This document shows positions 35,819 through 48,038 of a stretch of DNA of 64,000 nucleotides, piece after piece. Position numbers and translations under genes: made by a program. The stretch spans positions 1,062,733 to 1,126,732 of the forward strand of contig PCDI01000004.1 in the NCBI GenBank assembly GCA_002778195.1, written 5' to 3'. Source of the DNA: Raffaelea ambrosiae (Eukaryota > Ascomycota > Sordariomycetes > Ophiostomatales > Ophiostomataceae). The stretch's first letter is position 1. Each line of letters opens with the position of its first letter. The notes beneath the pieces are model-generated. The model made no database searches. It was not told the origin of the DNA and was given only the letters and a program-made list of their open reading frames with translations.

Positions 35819-37330
35819 ATGGAGAAACCAAAACACAACAAGGCCGTCATGGGCCCCGCGCCTTTCATGGAGCTCACCGACAACTGCCACCACTACACAG
35901 CCATCAAAGAGGTACCGAAGCATCTTCGCAAGTAAGTCGTTGTCCATCTTGGAAGCAGCCAATGCGAACATGGTTGTGTCAGCTAACATATGCACTCTTG
36001 TGCGTACAGGTACTGGTTTCAGCGGTACAAGATCTTTGAGTACTATGACTACGACATCTACCTGACGGACGACGCCTGGTTTGGCGTGACACCACAGCCG
36101 ATTGCTGAGTATGAAAAGCCCCCCTTCCCCCCCTCCCCTTGGTCTGGGATTTCCATGACCTCTTTTGCCTGTTTTCTAACCCTTCTTTGTAGGCAAATCG
36201 CCCAGGAGCTGCCGCCTCCAGCCGGCGTGCCGGCGCATGAAACGGTCGTCGTCGACCTCTTTGCGGGCGCCGGCGGCAACACCATTGCCTTTGCCAACAG
36301 CGGCCGCTGGAAGCATGTCATTGGCATTGAGCGCGACGCCGACACGCTCGCCTGTGCGCAGCAGAATGCCGCCGTCTACGAGGTCCCGGACGGTGCCATC
36401 ACGTGGATCCACGGCGACTGCTTTGCGTTTCTCCAACGTCTGCGCGAGGGCGCGCCGCCTCCTTTGCTCGATCCTTCGCTGCAGATCGACCGCGCCAAGA
36501 CGGTCCTGTTTGCCTCGCCACCCTGGGGCGGCGTCGACTACCAGCAGCAGCCCATCTTCGACCTGTCGACCATGCAGCCGTACAACCTGCGCATGCTGCG
36601 CGACGCCTGCCGCCCGCTGCCGCATGCGCTGTACCTGCCACGGACGAGCGACATCCGCCAACTAGCCGAAGAGGTGCCGGCCGGCGCGCCCAAGATGGAC
36701 GTGGCGCAGTACCTCCTGAAGGGCTCCAGCAAGGCCATGGTGGCCTATTTTGTCGGAGACGAAGATGCCTCGGAAGATGTCGTCGCCCAACGCAACGCGG
36801 TCCCAGACGAAATGGTGATGACTGGCAACAGCGAGGACGACAAGATCATGGAGGTTGACGACGACGACAGTGAAGAGGATGACGAGGAGGAGGAGGAGGA
36901 AAGCGAAGAGACTGACGAAGAAGATCTGGAATCGTTGGACGCGCCTTCAGAAGAATCGATCAGAGGGGCCCCTGGAAGGCCGCGCAAAGAGGATTCAGAA
37001 GAAGATTCGGAAGACGAGTCGGAGGAGGACGAAGAGGAGGCTTCGGAAGAAGAAGAAGCACAGGAGGGCTCCAAGGAACCGAAAGAAGCCCCGGACGACG
37101 CAGTCCAAGAAGCAATCCATCTGGAGGCCGAAGAAGACAGCGACTCGGAAGACGACGACTCAGACGACAACTCAGACGACGAAGAGGACGACGAAGAGGA
37201 CGACGAAGAGGACGACGAAGAGGACGAGGACTTTGACGAGGAGATGGCCGACGACTCTCCCTCCTCAGAAGACTCGGAAGCATCAGAAGAAGACAGTGAC
37301 GAAGACATGGCCGACGCCGTCAAGTCATGA
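35819..37330 (+). CDS. TGS1: Trimethylguanosine synthase (TGS1) with long acidic tail
   Basis: SAM-dependent methyltransferase that converts the m7G cap of snRNAs and snoRNAs to the 2,2,7-trimethylguanosine form in the nucleus/nucleolus. Exons 35819-35931, 36010-36108 and 36193-37330, 449 aa. The N-terminal part has KYWFQRYKIFEYYDYDIYLT and DDAWFGVTPQ, typical of TGS1. The Rossmann core has VVVDLFAGAGGNTIAF (residues 89-104), IGIERD, and the catalytic/substrate motif SPPWGG at 179-184. Residues about 291-445 are an Asp/Glu/Ser repeat tail not needed for catalysis. Intron 2 is 84 nt, divisible by three, and lacks stops, so an unspliced message would add 28 residues in frame. The upstream start choice is the first ATG in frame with the conserved block. 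Confidence 0.9.
36855..37320 (+). repeat. Acidic Asp/Glu/Ser coding repeat of TGS1
   Basis: Imperfect GAC/GAA/GAG triplet repeats encode the acidic tail; GAAGAGGACGAC units repeat around 37180-37225. It stays open in several frames, which produces large spurious antisense and shifted frames. Confidence 0.85.
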
Positions 37331-37594
37331 CACCACATGACACCAAGCAAGCGACAACAGCAATAAGAGAAGACGAAGAAGAAGCATGCACAACCGTATT
37401 CTCATTATATAAAGTTTAAAAAAAAAGCACCCCGTGGGAATGTGCGTGCATTTGTCACAGGCAAATTCCTTTTTCGTTCTTTCTCCCTCCTGATTTTTTT
37501 TTCTCGCTCTATCACCGGCAGCCCTTTCTTCCTATGCAATTCTTCTCCTTTTTTTTTTCTTTCTTCCTTCCAATACATGACTATACCCCCCGCC

Positions 37595-40500
37595 TTACAG
37601 AGCCTTCACAATGGCCCTCTCGTCAAACAAGTCCTTGAGCACCTCCTGGATGCACCCCTCCTCATCCACGTGGCCCATCGCATACGTCGACTCAAACGCA
37701 TAGATGCTCAGCGTGCTGAAAAATGGCCGTAGCACCTTGGACACCAGCTCGTCCTTGCGCTCGAGGCTCGCGTCGCAATCAGCGCCGCCCAGCCCGCCCG
37801 CGCCGGCCAGGCCCAGCAGCGGCCGCTTCTGTGCGCTGCTCGTCGCCATGGCCGTCACCGACTCCAGGGCGATTGTCTGGTTGTTTCCGGATGCATGCTG
37901 CTGCAGATTGATCATGGCCGACCCCAGCGCCTCCGACAGCTCGTCCGCCAGCGCCACCGGCTGGTACGACGACGACCGGTACACCGCGTCGATCGTGTCC
38001 GTCACAAAGAGCCACTCGCGCAGCTGGAAGTCGTCCGGCGCGACACAGACCAGCACGTCCAGCAGCTTGCACGCCTGCAGCAGGGCCGCATTGTTGTACG
38101 TCTCGGCAGCCGTGCTGCCCTCGGACGCCACGATCGACGAGATGGCCGCGTGCAGCTCGGCGTCGACCACGGGCCACAGCCCGGCCAGGTGCACGGCGCT
38201 GGTCCGCAGCACCAGCGCCCGCAGCACCATGTACACGTCGGCGCGCGTGGTCGACGAGGGCGACGACGTCGCCGATGCCCCCAGAAGCTCGACCAGCTTG
38301 TCGGCGACCGTGGGCAGGTCCGAGACAAACGCGTCGGGCGCGCCCGCCAGAATCAGCATGGCCACCCGCCGGAGGTTGAGTTGCGTGCGCCGGTCCGCCT
38401 CGAGGCGCGCCGACGTGGCGCCGACGCCAAACACGATGCCCGCCGTCGTCGGGGGCGTGATGCGCGCCAGCAGCTCCGGCATGCGCTCCTTGTCGCTGAC
38501 GGACCACTGCCGCAGCAGGCCCAGCCATTCGCTGCTCACCAGGTCCAGCCGCGAACTGAAGAAGCGCGCGTCGTTGAACGCGTCCGACACGTCCTTCTTC
38601 CAGCTCTTTTGGTTGTTTGGCAGGCGCGAAAGGCCCTGCATGAGCGTCAGCGTGCCGGCCGACACCGTGTCCGGGAACGCCTTCGCCCGCAGCGTCGGCC
38701 CGATCACGTTGGTCGAAATGGTGGCAGCGGCTGAGAGCACCCGGTCGTTCTCCGTCAGGATCTTGGGCAGGTTCGGCACAATCGTCGCCAGGATGCCGAC
38801 GACGTCATCGGCCCGGTCGGATGGGCTGCGGACGGCCACAGCAGATGTTGCTGTCGTCGTTGCTGCTGTAGGAATAATGGTCGGAAGCTGTGCCTGCACC
38901 AGCGTTGCCCTCCGCCCTGTCTCGCTCACAACAGCTGGCTTTTCCGGCTGTGTGGCGGTACCCGTTGTTGTGTCTGGGAAGTTAATGGGCCGTGTGGTAA
39001 AGAGAGCTGTCAACAGCCGGAGGAATAGATCCTGTAGTTGCACACAAATGTTAGCGACATGGAACAGCATCAATCATCATAATAGTACAGTAATTTCAAC
39101 AACACATGCGTGTGCTCAGACTTGTCAGACTTACCCCTAACTCGCGGCGCATCTTTCGCTGCTCTCCAAAATTGGTGTTGTCGACCTTCTCGCCAAGAAT
39201 CGCAGCGAACTCCAGCAGGCACGGCAGGGACTGCCGGTGCGGGAATGGATTGCCCAGCAGATCTTTCAAGAACGTTGTGCAATCCTGCCAGATCTCGTCC
39301 ATGGCGTCGTCCTCCAGTGACCGTGCATAGTCCACCAAGAACACAACAATATCCGTGTCTTGTAGTGACACGGTCAGCGTCGACTTGCGTGCTGGGTCCA
39401 GTGCGGCCGGGTTGGTGCGGCTGTAGATGGCATTGAAGATGGCCGGGATGGTGTGTTTGGGCCGCGACCCGTCCAGCGTGGGCAGCAGGTCGAACACGTC
39501 TTCGGCACGTGCGGGTGCCCCAGGTGCACTGCTCGTCAGGGCACTGCGCCAGAGGTCGATCATCGTCTCGAGACACTCGAGCGTCTCCGCGGCAAAGAGA
39601 TGCTCTAGCAGCCGTCGGGCACGGTTGCGCATCCGCAGCGATGTGTAGTTGAACGACGCGGCCGACGATGTGTCTACCATGGCTGACGAGCCAGAGCCGC
39701 CCGAGCCGCCGGCACCACCCGAGCTGCCGCTACCACCGCCACTCTTGCCCCACGACCAAATGGTGAAGCAGATGCGGACGGCATCCTGGAAGGCGAGAAG
39801 CACCGTGAGACGGTCATTGGCCGTGGCGCTTCTCGTCTGCGGAGTGTCCGAGGCGAAGATGTTGGCTAGGAAGCCCTGCGGCTGGTCGGGGCTCTTGACT
39901 GCCTGTGCGCGGGCCTCTTCCGCCAGGAGCCTCTGGTGGCCGGTAGCCAGCAGTTGCTCCAGCGCATTGAGCAGTGAGATGAGCGTCGTCTCGGGTGCGC
40001 TGGTATCGAGACGGCGGGCCGCTGCCGGTGCTGATGCCGTCTTGGTGCTCAGAAAGGTCTCTTGAAGATCGGTGAACGTCTTGCCGATTTCTGTGCATAG
40101 GGTCTCGACGAGAGGAATCAAAACTTGGAAGATGGACTCGGAGTAGAATGGCAGGCATTCGATGAGGAAGCCCACCCAGCTGTCCAGGACAGCCCGGCTC
40201 CTGGGGGCACTCAGGCCTGCCTGTATGCACTTGAGCAGGGGCGGCGGTGGCGGGAGAGAGTTGGGGGCAGGCACTTCTTCCGAGATGGACCCCGAGAACT
40301 TGGACGCTTCGTTGGCGAGCATTCGCTTCTCGCTGGTGGGCGATGAGGGCAGCGCAACGGGGGCGGCATCACGCAGCTTGAGCGAGGCGAAGAGGACATC
40401 CAGCAGAAGAACCTGGATGTAAGGATCGGAGCCTTCGAGCGACTGTGACAGACGCTCGAGAAGGGCATCTTCAAGGTGGAACTTGGAGAGGGAAGGGGAG

Positions 40501-43500
40501 TGGGAGTTGAGCAGGATCTGGTGGAGGACGGTGAGGGCGTATCGGCAGAGCTGGGCTGTCCGCATGTCCGTAATGGCATTTCCTTGCGACGCGCCAGTCG
40601 ACACGATGCACCTCATGCAGACGTGCACAAACAGCTCCTGGAAAGTCACGTCGACATCGGATTGCACTGTCCAGGGTTAGCTTTGGGGAAACGTCAGAAA
40701 GGAAGGTCCACGGCAACATACCCAAGCCCAAAATCTGCAGCTCGTCTGGCGAGACACTTCGGCGTGCCAAAATCGTCCACACATTGTCTGGCGCCCAGCG
40801 GAATACGTTGGACAGCGTCCGCAGGTAGTAGAGGCACAGGTCGATATCGTCGTCTTCGGTAAATGTAGCAGGCTGCGTCAGCTCCTTGCCGTCTGCCGTG
40901 TGGCTGCGAAAGAAGTCGAGGCTGAAGAACTTTGTAAACAGGATGAAGAACAGCCTGTCAATGCCCACCAGGGCGTTCAGCCATGCCTTGACGGTCATGA
41001 ACAGCTGTGTTCTCTCGTCAAGCAAAGCATCGAGCATCAGCAGCAATGGCCGGGTTAGCACCACGCCGTAGTAGTCGACGCCGGCTAGTCTGGGGAACGA
41101 CTTGAGGGCCCCGTTGGGGGTCTTGGGGGTCTTGGGTGTGCGCCGGTCCGACGTGTTGGGGTTGTCCTGGAGCGAATGCAGCCACAGCACGGCAAAACTC
41201 CGTCCGGGGTCGGCGTTTCGCGACGCAAAGGCACCCCGGACGTCGTTTTGGATCATCAGTTCGGAAATGGCGGCCTCAATGTCGCGGTTCCCAGTCCCCA
41301 GGGCAGTCTGCAGAAGCCACAGACTGCGCACCGTCTCGACATGGTATCTCGGGTCAGAGGCGGACAGGAAGGACCACGCAATGGCAACGAGCGACGGCAC
41401 AATGGCAGAGAGATCGGCTGTGGTGATACGGTCGCAGAGATGCAGGTGGATGGAGAGGGTCAGGACGGCCGAGAAGGTCGCAAACGTGGCATTGTCTTTG
41501 GCCAGGCAGCTCTGGATGGCTGACAGAAGGGTGGACACGTCAAAGGGCGCTTCTGGCGGTATTTTGTCCAAGAGCAGCAGTAGTGCGCGGCTCTTCAGTG
41601 CCAAGTCGCCCTCGTTTTGCAGCAGGGATCTGGCGCTGATGTGGCCGGCCTTCTGCAGCAGCTGCTCGGCCACGAGATGCGGCCCGTACGGAGGAGACGC
41701 CGTGTCCAGGTTGCCTTGGTCGTTGACGTAGAAGTCGCGGATCTTCTTGAGCAGCTCGCCGTTGGGGACGCTGGGACTGGACTTCGCGTCTGCTGGAGTG
41801 AATGCAAAGGCGCGTGCTGGGACAAGCTCAAGCAGGTCGGCAGCAATGCTCAATGCCTGGCTAGCAATGCTAGTGGCGTCGTCTCCTCCATTCGGCTGGC
41901 CGTCCAAAGGCAGAGTCCGGCTCTTTGTCTCTTCCAGCATACAGAGGATGGACAAGGCGGACAGCGGCGCATGGACTGTGACCATTTCCTCCTCTCTTAC
42001 GTTGAAATGGTTCAGGACAAACTTGACCAGGACCAGTTTGTCGGCTCGTTCCGATGCAGAAAGCTGGCTGGCACCAATGGCTTGGGCAACGAGACTCAGC
42101 ATTTCTCCGTAAATGAGACCGCTCTCCACGCCATCGAAGAAGACGCTGGCACTGCGCAGGACCTCGTTGAACTCGGATTTGGACGCAGCCTCTTCTTTGT
42201 ACTTCCGCACACTGTCCACGATGGGAAGAAACACCTCGGGCACAACCAGACCACCGATCTCCCAGCGATCCATGAGAGACTGGCAGATCCGGTACGGCCG
42301 GGCCCGCTCAGCAGGGCTGCTGCCCGGGCAGGCATTGACCATGCCTAGAAGAGCGCGAGTCAGTGGATGCAGGCCATACTCTTCGAGGTAGTTGGTCTTG
42401 TGCGTCGACGCCAGGGCTTGGCTGTGGTCGCCGACCGACGTAGGGGTTTCTGGCGGCGGTTCTGTCTCTCCAGCGGGGGGGTCTGGGCCCAACAGCCACG
42501 CAGAAAGCCGTCTGTTCAGGCTCATTTCACGGCGGATGACAACACCACATGCGGCAGCCATGAGGAGCTCGAGGTCCGCCGGCTTCACGCGGGCCTGCAG
42601 GACGCCCGAGTGGAGCGGCAGGTGGCCGACCAAGAGGTCGAGAAAGCCCCGCTGGATCAGCAGCTGCTCGTCCGCCAGGCCAGCAGCAAAGCAGCGAATC
42701 AAAAGCCCAGGCTCGGGCGATGCGACTAGCAGCGACAGCTTGGACAGCAGCTCGGCATCGTACAGCGTGGCCTGCTTCTTGCCCTTTGTGGACTGGCCAT
42801 CGCTCGCAGTCAGAGGCGGGCCGAGTTTTGGCAGGTAGCGGGCAAGGTAGGCCAAGGCACCTGGCCGACGGCTCTGGCTAGTGATGCTGGCCAGAAAGAA
42901 GCACTGCCAGAAGAAGTCGTCGCCTGTGGAGTGGTCTGGTGTCAGCTCCTCGCTGTCTGGAGGACGGACGGAGGCCTTGAAGCGGTTCAGCAGCTTCAAG
43001 GTACGGTCAAAATCCTCGGCTGTCTCCTCCTCCAGGCCCGGCAGAAGGGCAAGAATCAGAGACTTGAGTGCCGGGCGCAGAGACCGAGGGTTGAGGTCCA
43101 GGAAGTGTCTCTCGAGGAGATCGAAGAAATGCGCGCGAGCAGAAAGGGAGGCGAACGAGAGCGTCGGTGCGAGTCCAGGGAGGTACAACGGCAGGTCCCT
43201 AGACAGGCCATCCTTGCCAATGATCGAGAAGACAACATTGTACACCTCCAGGGCTTTCTGGTGGACACCCGAGGGCAGCGATGGGTTGAGGCACTGGGAC
43301 AGGCGCTTGGCCACGAGGGCCTTTGCAGGGATGACGGCGACCTGGGAATGCCGAGCTTGGAGAGCCTAGGAAGAGCACGCAACACACCGTCAGAAGACAT
43401 GGACGGACGCAAGGCAGGCATAAACAGACACAGGGACTGCAGAGGCAGCACTGACTTTCAAAAGACGGTTCAGGAACGAGATATAGTCTGCCCATTCCTG

Positions 43501-43789
43501 CAGGGCCGTCTCGAAGAGCGAGAGCGCGCGGTCGATGCCGGACGCATATTTGCGGTAGGCCTTGTCCTTGCTGGGTGGCTCTTCTGTGCAGCGAAACAGC
43601 CAGCAGTCAGCTGGGGGTTCTCGTGTGTGTGCTGCCTTTCAAGACAGCATATCCTCCCCGTCTGCCTGAGACCAAACATAGCTGCCTACCTGGACTCAGC
43701 TGGTTTCGCCATTGACGCGGCACTGGCGAGTCTCGACCCGAGCTCTCGGGCGACATGGACCGGCGCCCGGTCGGAACCTCGAGGGCCAT
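37595..43789 (-). CDS. DOP1: DOP1/Dopey family membrane-trafficking protein
   Basis: Large leucine-zipper/HEAT-like scaffold that works with Mon2 and the flippase Neo1 in endosome-Golgi recycling and Golgi organisation. Five exons: 43789-43690, 43583-43456, 43365-40722, 40666-39135 and 39031-37595, 1946 aa. The Dopey N-terminal domain begins at KDKAYRKYASGIDRALSLFE, ALQEWADYISFLNRLLKALQ, then KALVAKRLSQCLNPSLPSGV, VHQKALEVYNVVF, and continues with LPGLEEETAEDF. The C-terminal exons contain Leu-rich helical segments and end ...DLFDERAIVKAL. All four junctions keep phase. The protein is in the family's usual size range (about 1700-1950 aa). It is divergently arranged with MON1 and convergent with TGS1. 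Open frames on the opposite strand up to 478 codons are GC-rich shadows. Confidence 0.93.
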
Positions 43790-44415
43790 GGTGTGGACAG
43801 CCGGGAGAGCAGAGCGTGTGCGTGGGTGCGTGGGTGAGGGAACGCGTATTCCCCAGATTGTCGGCCAGCAATGCGCATCGCGAGGTTTGTCGGGTGTTGT
43901 TGAAGCCAACTGGCAGAATTTGGTGGGGAGGGCCACACATGGACTTCCTTCAGGGGCAAGCATGTGCTGTCTGTTGGGGGGCGGTGTGTGGCTTCTGCGC
44001 CTGCAAGTCGCCGTCTGAGGCGCTACAGCCCTACCGCTGGGAGTGACATTGGTGGACGGTCCCCCAATTGGCTGCTCAGCCAGTTAGCGGCTACCTAACA
44101 ATGGCCGGCAGCTGTCCTCCCCTCCATCATCTGCCACGGCCTTATCTTATCAGCGTCGTCATGCGCCGCAAAAACGTCACTGCCAAACGACACTGCACTT
44201 CCGGAACCCCCCAACTCTGCCCACACGTGTGTCCGCATCCGACCACCTCCTTCTCAATACGCGCCAGTCAGGACACAGAGAGTAGCATTCCTCGGCTGCG
44301 TACCATGCAATTGCCAGCACACGACTTTCTGCGACAGCCATAGACTCGACCTCCGCCGCCTCTCGATGTCGTGCCTTTGACGAAAGATGAGCTACTCGGT
44401 CTGCTGGCGACAACG
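43790..44415. promoter_or_regulatory. Bidirectional intergenic region DOP1 / MON1
   Basis: A 626-base gap between the start codons of DOP1 (minus) and MON1 (plus); it must contain both promoters. I see no clear TATA box. No other gene is supported. Confidence 0.45.
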
Positions 44416-46542
44416 ATGGTCGACCCAAGCGACGACGAGAGGGCGACAGCCCCGACTCCCCACGAGAATGGGAGCAAGACCGGCCAAGCTGCAGATGCAT
44501 CAGCGGACACACCAGCAGACTCCATGCCTCCTCCGCCACTCCCTCCACGACCAGCCATGACACCTGACCCCCCAGCCGAAGCTGGGCCACTACAAGCGAA
44601 AGCAACTACAGCTGTATCGTCTGTCGACATCCAGACCCTCACATTCCCCGACGGGTCCCGCGGGACATTCTCTACGCCCGGGGTCCAGGACATCGCCACG
44701 TCGGAATCGCCCACCCGGTCCGTCCGCTCGACTTCAGCGGCGCACCAGCGCACCACGAACGCCAGCAGCGGACATGTATCTCCAAACATCGGTGCGCCTG
44801 GCCCCGGTATTTATGGCCCACCCACGAACAACGACGTGCCTGTGGATGCTATGAGCGTTATGAGCTTCGCGCCGACGATGCGGCCACCGGGCGACCTGGC
44901 CAGCCTGGTGGCGGGAGACTTCCACAAGAAGAGCCGCGCCTGGTCACTGCTGCGCACGCAGGCGGCCAACGTGCAGCCGTTTGAAAGCACACGAACAGCG
45001 CGTGTGCCGTACGACTTGGCTGACTTTGAGACGGAGTTTGAGGATGTTGCAGATGAGGATGAAGACGCAGATGCCGGCAGCGACGAGGTCCGGCTGGCCC
45101 ACTGGAAGGCCAAGCTGAAGCACTACATGATCCTATCGTCGGCGGGGAAGCCCATCTGGAGCCGCCACGGCGACTTGAGTCTGATCAACTCGTACATGGG
45201 CGTGGTGCAGACCATCATATCATTCTACGAGGGGGAGCGCAACCCGCTGCAGGGCTTCACGGCCGGCAATGCACGCTTCGTCATCGCCACCGAGGGCCCG
45301 CTCTACCTGGTGGCTATCAGCCGCTTGGGCGAGAGCGACACGCAGCTGCGCGATCAGCTCCGCGCTCTCTACATGCAGATTCTGTCGACCCTGACACTGC
45401 CGACCCTGACCAACATCTTTGCCAACCGGCCGTCCACCGACCTGCGCAAGCCGCTGCAGGGCACCGAGGGCCTACTGGCGACCCTCGCCGATAGCTTCAC
45501 CAAAGGATCCCCATCAGCACTTCTGGGCGCCCTTGAGTGTCTGCGGCTGCGGAAGTCCCAACGGTATGCCATCACGAACGCCTTTCTCAAGCAGCGGACA
45601 GACAAGCTGCTGTATGGCCTGATCGTGGCCGGCGGCAAGCTGGTGAGCGTCATCCGGCCGCGCAAACATTCCTTACATCCCAGCGATCTACAGCTGATTT
45701 TCAACATGCTGTTCGAGTCCGGGGGCGTGAAGGCGGGCGGTGGCGAAAATTGGATCCCGCTGTGCCTTCCCGCATTCAACAACCGTGGCTACCTCTACAT
45801 GTACGTGAGCTTCTTTGACGAGGCCGACGAAGACGAGCAAGAAAAAAATCAGAAGAAGAAAAAGAAGAAGGCGACCAAGAAGCCGCCATCCACACAAGGA
45901 TCTGCATCCGCACCTGCCTCCTCAGCCGCCTCGTCGACAACGGCATCAACAGCGACATCGTCGTCGGCAGCTGGCTCGTCACAGAGCGGCGACGAGTCCA
46001 TTGCTATCATTCTCATCAGTGCGGACAAGGAGAGCTTTTTCGACCTCAAAGAGATGCGGGAGAAGGTGGCCCAGAGCCTAACCAAGAACGGAGGGCTGGC
46101 TATTATCCGGGCGGCCGCAGCGGCAGGCCGTCCGCAGGTGGCAGATATTATCCGGCGCCCTGGCACGGCTGTGCAGATCAGCCATTTTCTTTACAAGTCG
46201 CGGGCCAACGTGCAGTTTGCCATGTCGTCGCTGGCACCTGAATTCTTTGGGGGCGGCAAAGGAGAGCAACAGAAGAAGCAGCTGGAGGCACGACGCCGGC
46301 TGATGACGCTCTACCACCAACTGCACGCGGCGGTACATGCACGGCATTCGCACCTCAAGGTGCTGCATTGCGTCGGCGAGGACGCCACGAGCCTGGCCTG
46401 GATCACGCCGACATTCGAGTTCTACTGTGTGGCCGGCCCTAACTCGTCCCGGTCTGTGGTGACGCAGGACGCTAACCGGATCATCCAGTGGGCGAAGCGG
46501 GAAGAGGAGCGTCTGTTCATCATTGGCGGCGGCGTCTTTTAG
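44416..46542 (+). CDS. MON1: Vacuolar fusion protein MON1
   Basis: Mon1 pairs with Ccz1 as the guanine-nucleotide exchange factor for the Rab7 GTPase Ypt7, driving late endosome-vacuole and autophagosome fusion. Intron-free, 708 aa. The first about 230 residues are a disordered Pro/Ser/Thr-rich region. The conserved longin core starts at WKAKLKHYMILSSAGKPIWS, RHGDLSLINSYMGVVQTIIS, and continues with FVIATEGPLYLVAISRLGES, QLRALYMQILSTLTLPTLTN and NAFLKQRTDKLLYGLIVAGG. A Lys-run plus Ser/Ala low-complexity loop (about residues 475-530) interrupts the next domain before IAIILISADKESFFDLKEMR. The end, IIQWAKREEERLFIIGGGVF, is the typical Mon1 C terminus. The Met at 44416 is the first ATG in frame after a stop at 44341; codons before it (from 44371) are open but use GTG. 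Confidence 0.94.
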   Translation: MVDPSDDERATAPTPHENGSKTGQAADASADTPADSMPPPPLPPRPAMTPDPPAEAGPLQAKATTAVSSVDIQTLTFPDGSRGTFSTPGVQDIATSESPTRSVRSTSAAHQRTTNASSGHVSPNIGAPGPGIYGPPTNNDVPVDAMSVMSFAPTMRPPGDLASLVAGDFHKKSRAWSLLRTQAANVQPFESTRTARVPYDLADFETEFEDVADEDEDADAGSDEVRLAHWKAKLKHYMILSSAGKPIWSRHGDLSLINSYMGVVQTIISFYEGERNPLQGFTAGNARFVIATEGPLYLVAISRLGESDTQLRDQLRALYMQILSTLTLPTLTNIFANRPSTDLRKPLQGTEGLLATLADSFTKGSPSALLGALECLRLRKSQRYAITNAFLKQRTDKLLYGLIVAGGKLVSVIRPRKHSLHPSDLQLIFNMLFESGGVKAGGGENWIPLCLPAFNNRGYLYMYVSFFDEADEDEQEKNQKKKKKKATKKPPSTQGSASAPASSAASSTTASTATSSSAAGSSQSGDESIAIILISADKESFFDLKEMREKVAQSLTKNGGLAIIRAAAAAGRPQVADIIRRPGTAVQISHFLYKSRANVQFAMSSLAPEFFGGGKGEQQKKQLEARRRLMTLYHQLHAAVHARHSHLKVLHCVGEDATSLAWITPTFEFYCVAGPNSSRSVVTQDANRIIQWAKREEERLFIIGGGVF

Positions 46543-48038
46543 AAGAAGAGGAGAAGGCTGAGGCAATGGCGTAAGCGGAAGCAGAAGCGCAAATAGCAGG
46601 GGTCCATGGACACAAGAGGAATACGTTCACACTTATGTGGTGGGATTGGATGACCTGGTGTCCAGGCATTTAATATGTGTTCACAGTTCAGCAAGCACCA
46701 TGCGCTCCTTTAGGGCGTCTTTCTTTCTCTCTCTCTCTTTTTTTTTTTTTGCATAGAAACGGAGTCTCACCTTTTGGAATAGATGTTCAATAATTAGTTT
46801 TTCCATTTTTTGATGGCACTTTTTCAGCAACTCCATGACACAGAGAAAACCACTGCTGACATGTGAGAAGTGGCTGTAGGCTGACGGGATTGTCTTCCGT
46901 TGCTTGCTTCTCGTGCAACATTGGCATTGCCAATTAATTGCACACAAGGTCGCGGAAGGTCGCCGCCCCAGCCGGGGAGCCCAATTCAGACAGACAATCA
47001 GAGGCCATACTAAGTACTTTGAGAATAAAGGTTTGTGCCTGCACAGACACTCCCATAGTTTCTCCATTCTGTATGCCACACTGCCTTGCCAGAAAGGGAC
47101 AAGACGGCATCTCAAACTTACAGGCAGCCTACAAGAAGCATCTTCAAGAAGGCCTCTGCGCAGGGCACAAGTGACGTGCTTTGCATCGTGGGCTGGGCGG
47201 CCCGGGCAAGACACAACGTGAGAAGAGGTGTCGTCTTGGCACGTGTGTACTCGTCAGTGCGGCTTTAGTCTAAGTGTACTTTGCCCCTGACAACCTGTGG
47301 TGGGTGTCTGCCTTTCCGACGAATAGGGCTAGCGCGCATCTCTAGTGCCTGCCCGCAATATCCAGCCTTCCAGTGCTCCCCACAGTTGCCTCCTAATGAA
47401 CACCTGTCGTCTTCTTGCTCCGAAGGCGCTACAGAGAAACGCCCCCCCTTACACAGAATGACGCGCGAACGCGCTCACGGAAGGCTTAATAATGCAAAAT
47501 TATAGCACCGAGCAGCACCAACGCCCTGCTAACGGCACGCCACACCCCCCCCCCCTTACACCTCGTTCTGTGGGAAGCTGTCCTCTTCTAGCGCGCCTTC
47601 CTGCCCTTTTTTTCTCCTGCGTTCTCCCAAAAGAGGCTGCTGTGTCCTTTCATTGACTTCGCCTTCCTCCGTATAACCGCCATCCCAAATAAATAGGGAA
47701 CAACCTCGCCAGGACCCATTTTGATCGACCTGCCAACCCCGTCCTAATTCTTTCCCATCTCCCTCCATCGTCTCTCCTTCCTCTCCCCTTTCGCTTCTTC
47801 ATTGTTGTATTAATTCTTCTGTTGTTGTGACTCTCCCCCTCAAACCACGACGAGACGACCACGGAGTCGGACAGGTAAGATAATTTGTCGACGGGGGTGT
47901 CTTCTTCGGACACTTCCCACCCCATCAAGAAACACCCGTTGCCAGCACCACGCGTCACCAAATCTGTCGCTCCAGTCCACTAACCTTTTCGCGACTTGCC
48001 TCGCTGCACAGACCAAGGAATACATACACACATACAAC
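46543..48038. other. MON1 - PDI intergenic region
   Basis: A 1.5-kb gap between the MON1 stop and the PDI start, probably with a long PDI promoter and 5' UTR. Three ACGTG cores lie at 47172-47179, 47214-47220 and 47239-47248. A poly-C run occurs near 47545-47556. No gene supported. Confidence 0.5.
47172..47248. promoter_or_regulatory. ACGTG-core cluster upstream of PDI
   Basis: TGACGTGC, CAACGTG and GGCACGTGTG occur within 77 bases, about 790-870 bases before the PDI start codon. They resemble bZIP/UPR-type elements, which would fit an ER chaperone promoter, but such short motifs are common. A candidate only. Confidence 0.25.

Noticed and set aside
36745..37350. Ser-rich 201-codon frame on the minus strand
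   Set aside because: Mirror of the acidic GAC/GAA repeats in TGS1.
37704..39140. 478-codon open frame on the + strand
   Set aside because: It is antisense to the C-terminal exon of DOP1; its translation is Ser/Arg/Ala/Thr-rich, as expected for a GC-rich shadow, and has no domain.
44371..44415. Upstream start for MON1 at 44371
   Set aside because: The codon there is GTG, not ATG; the first in-frame ATG is at 44416.
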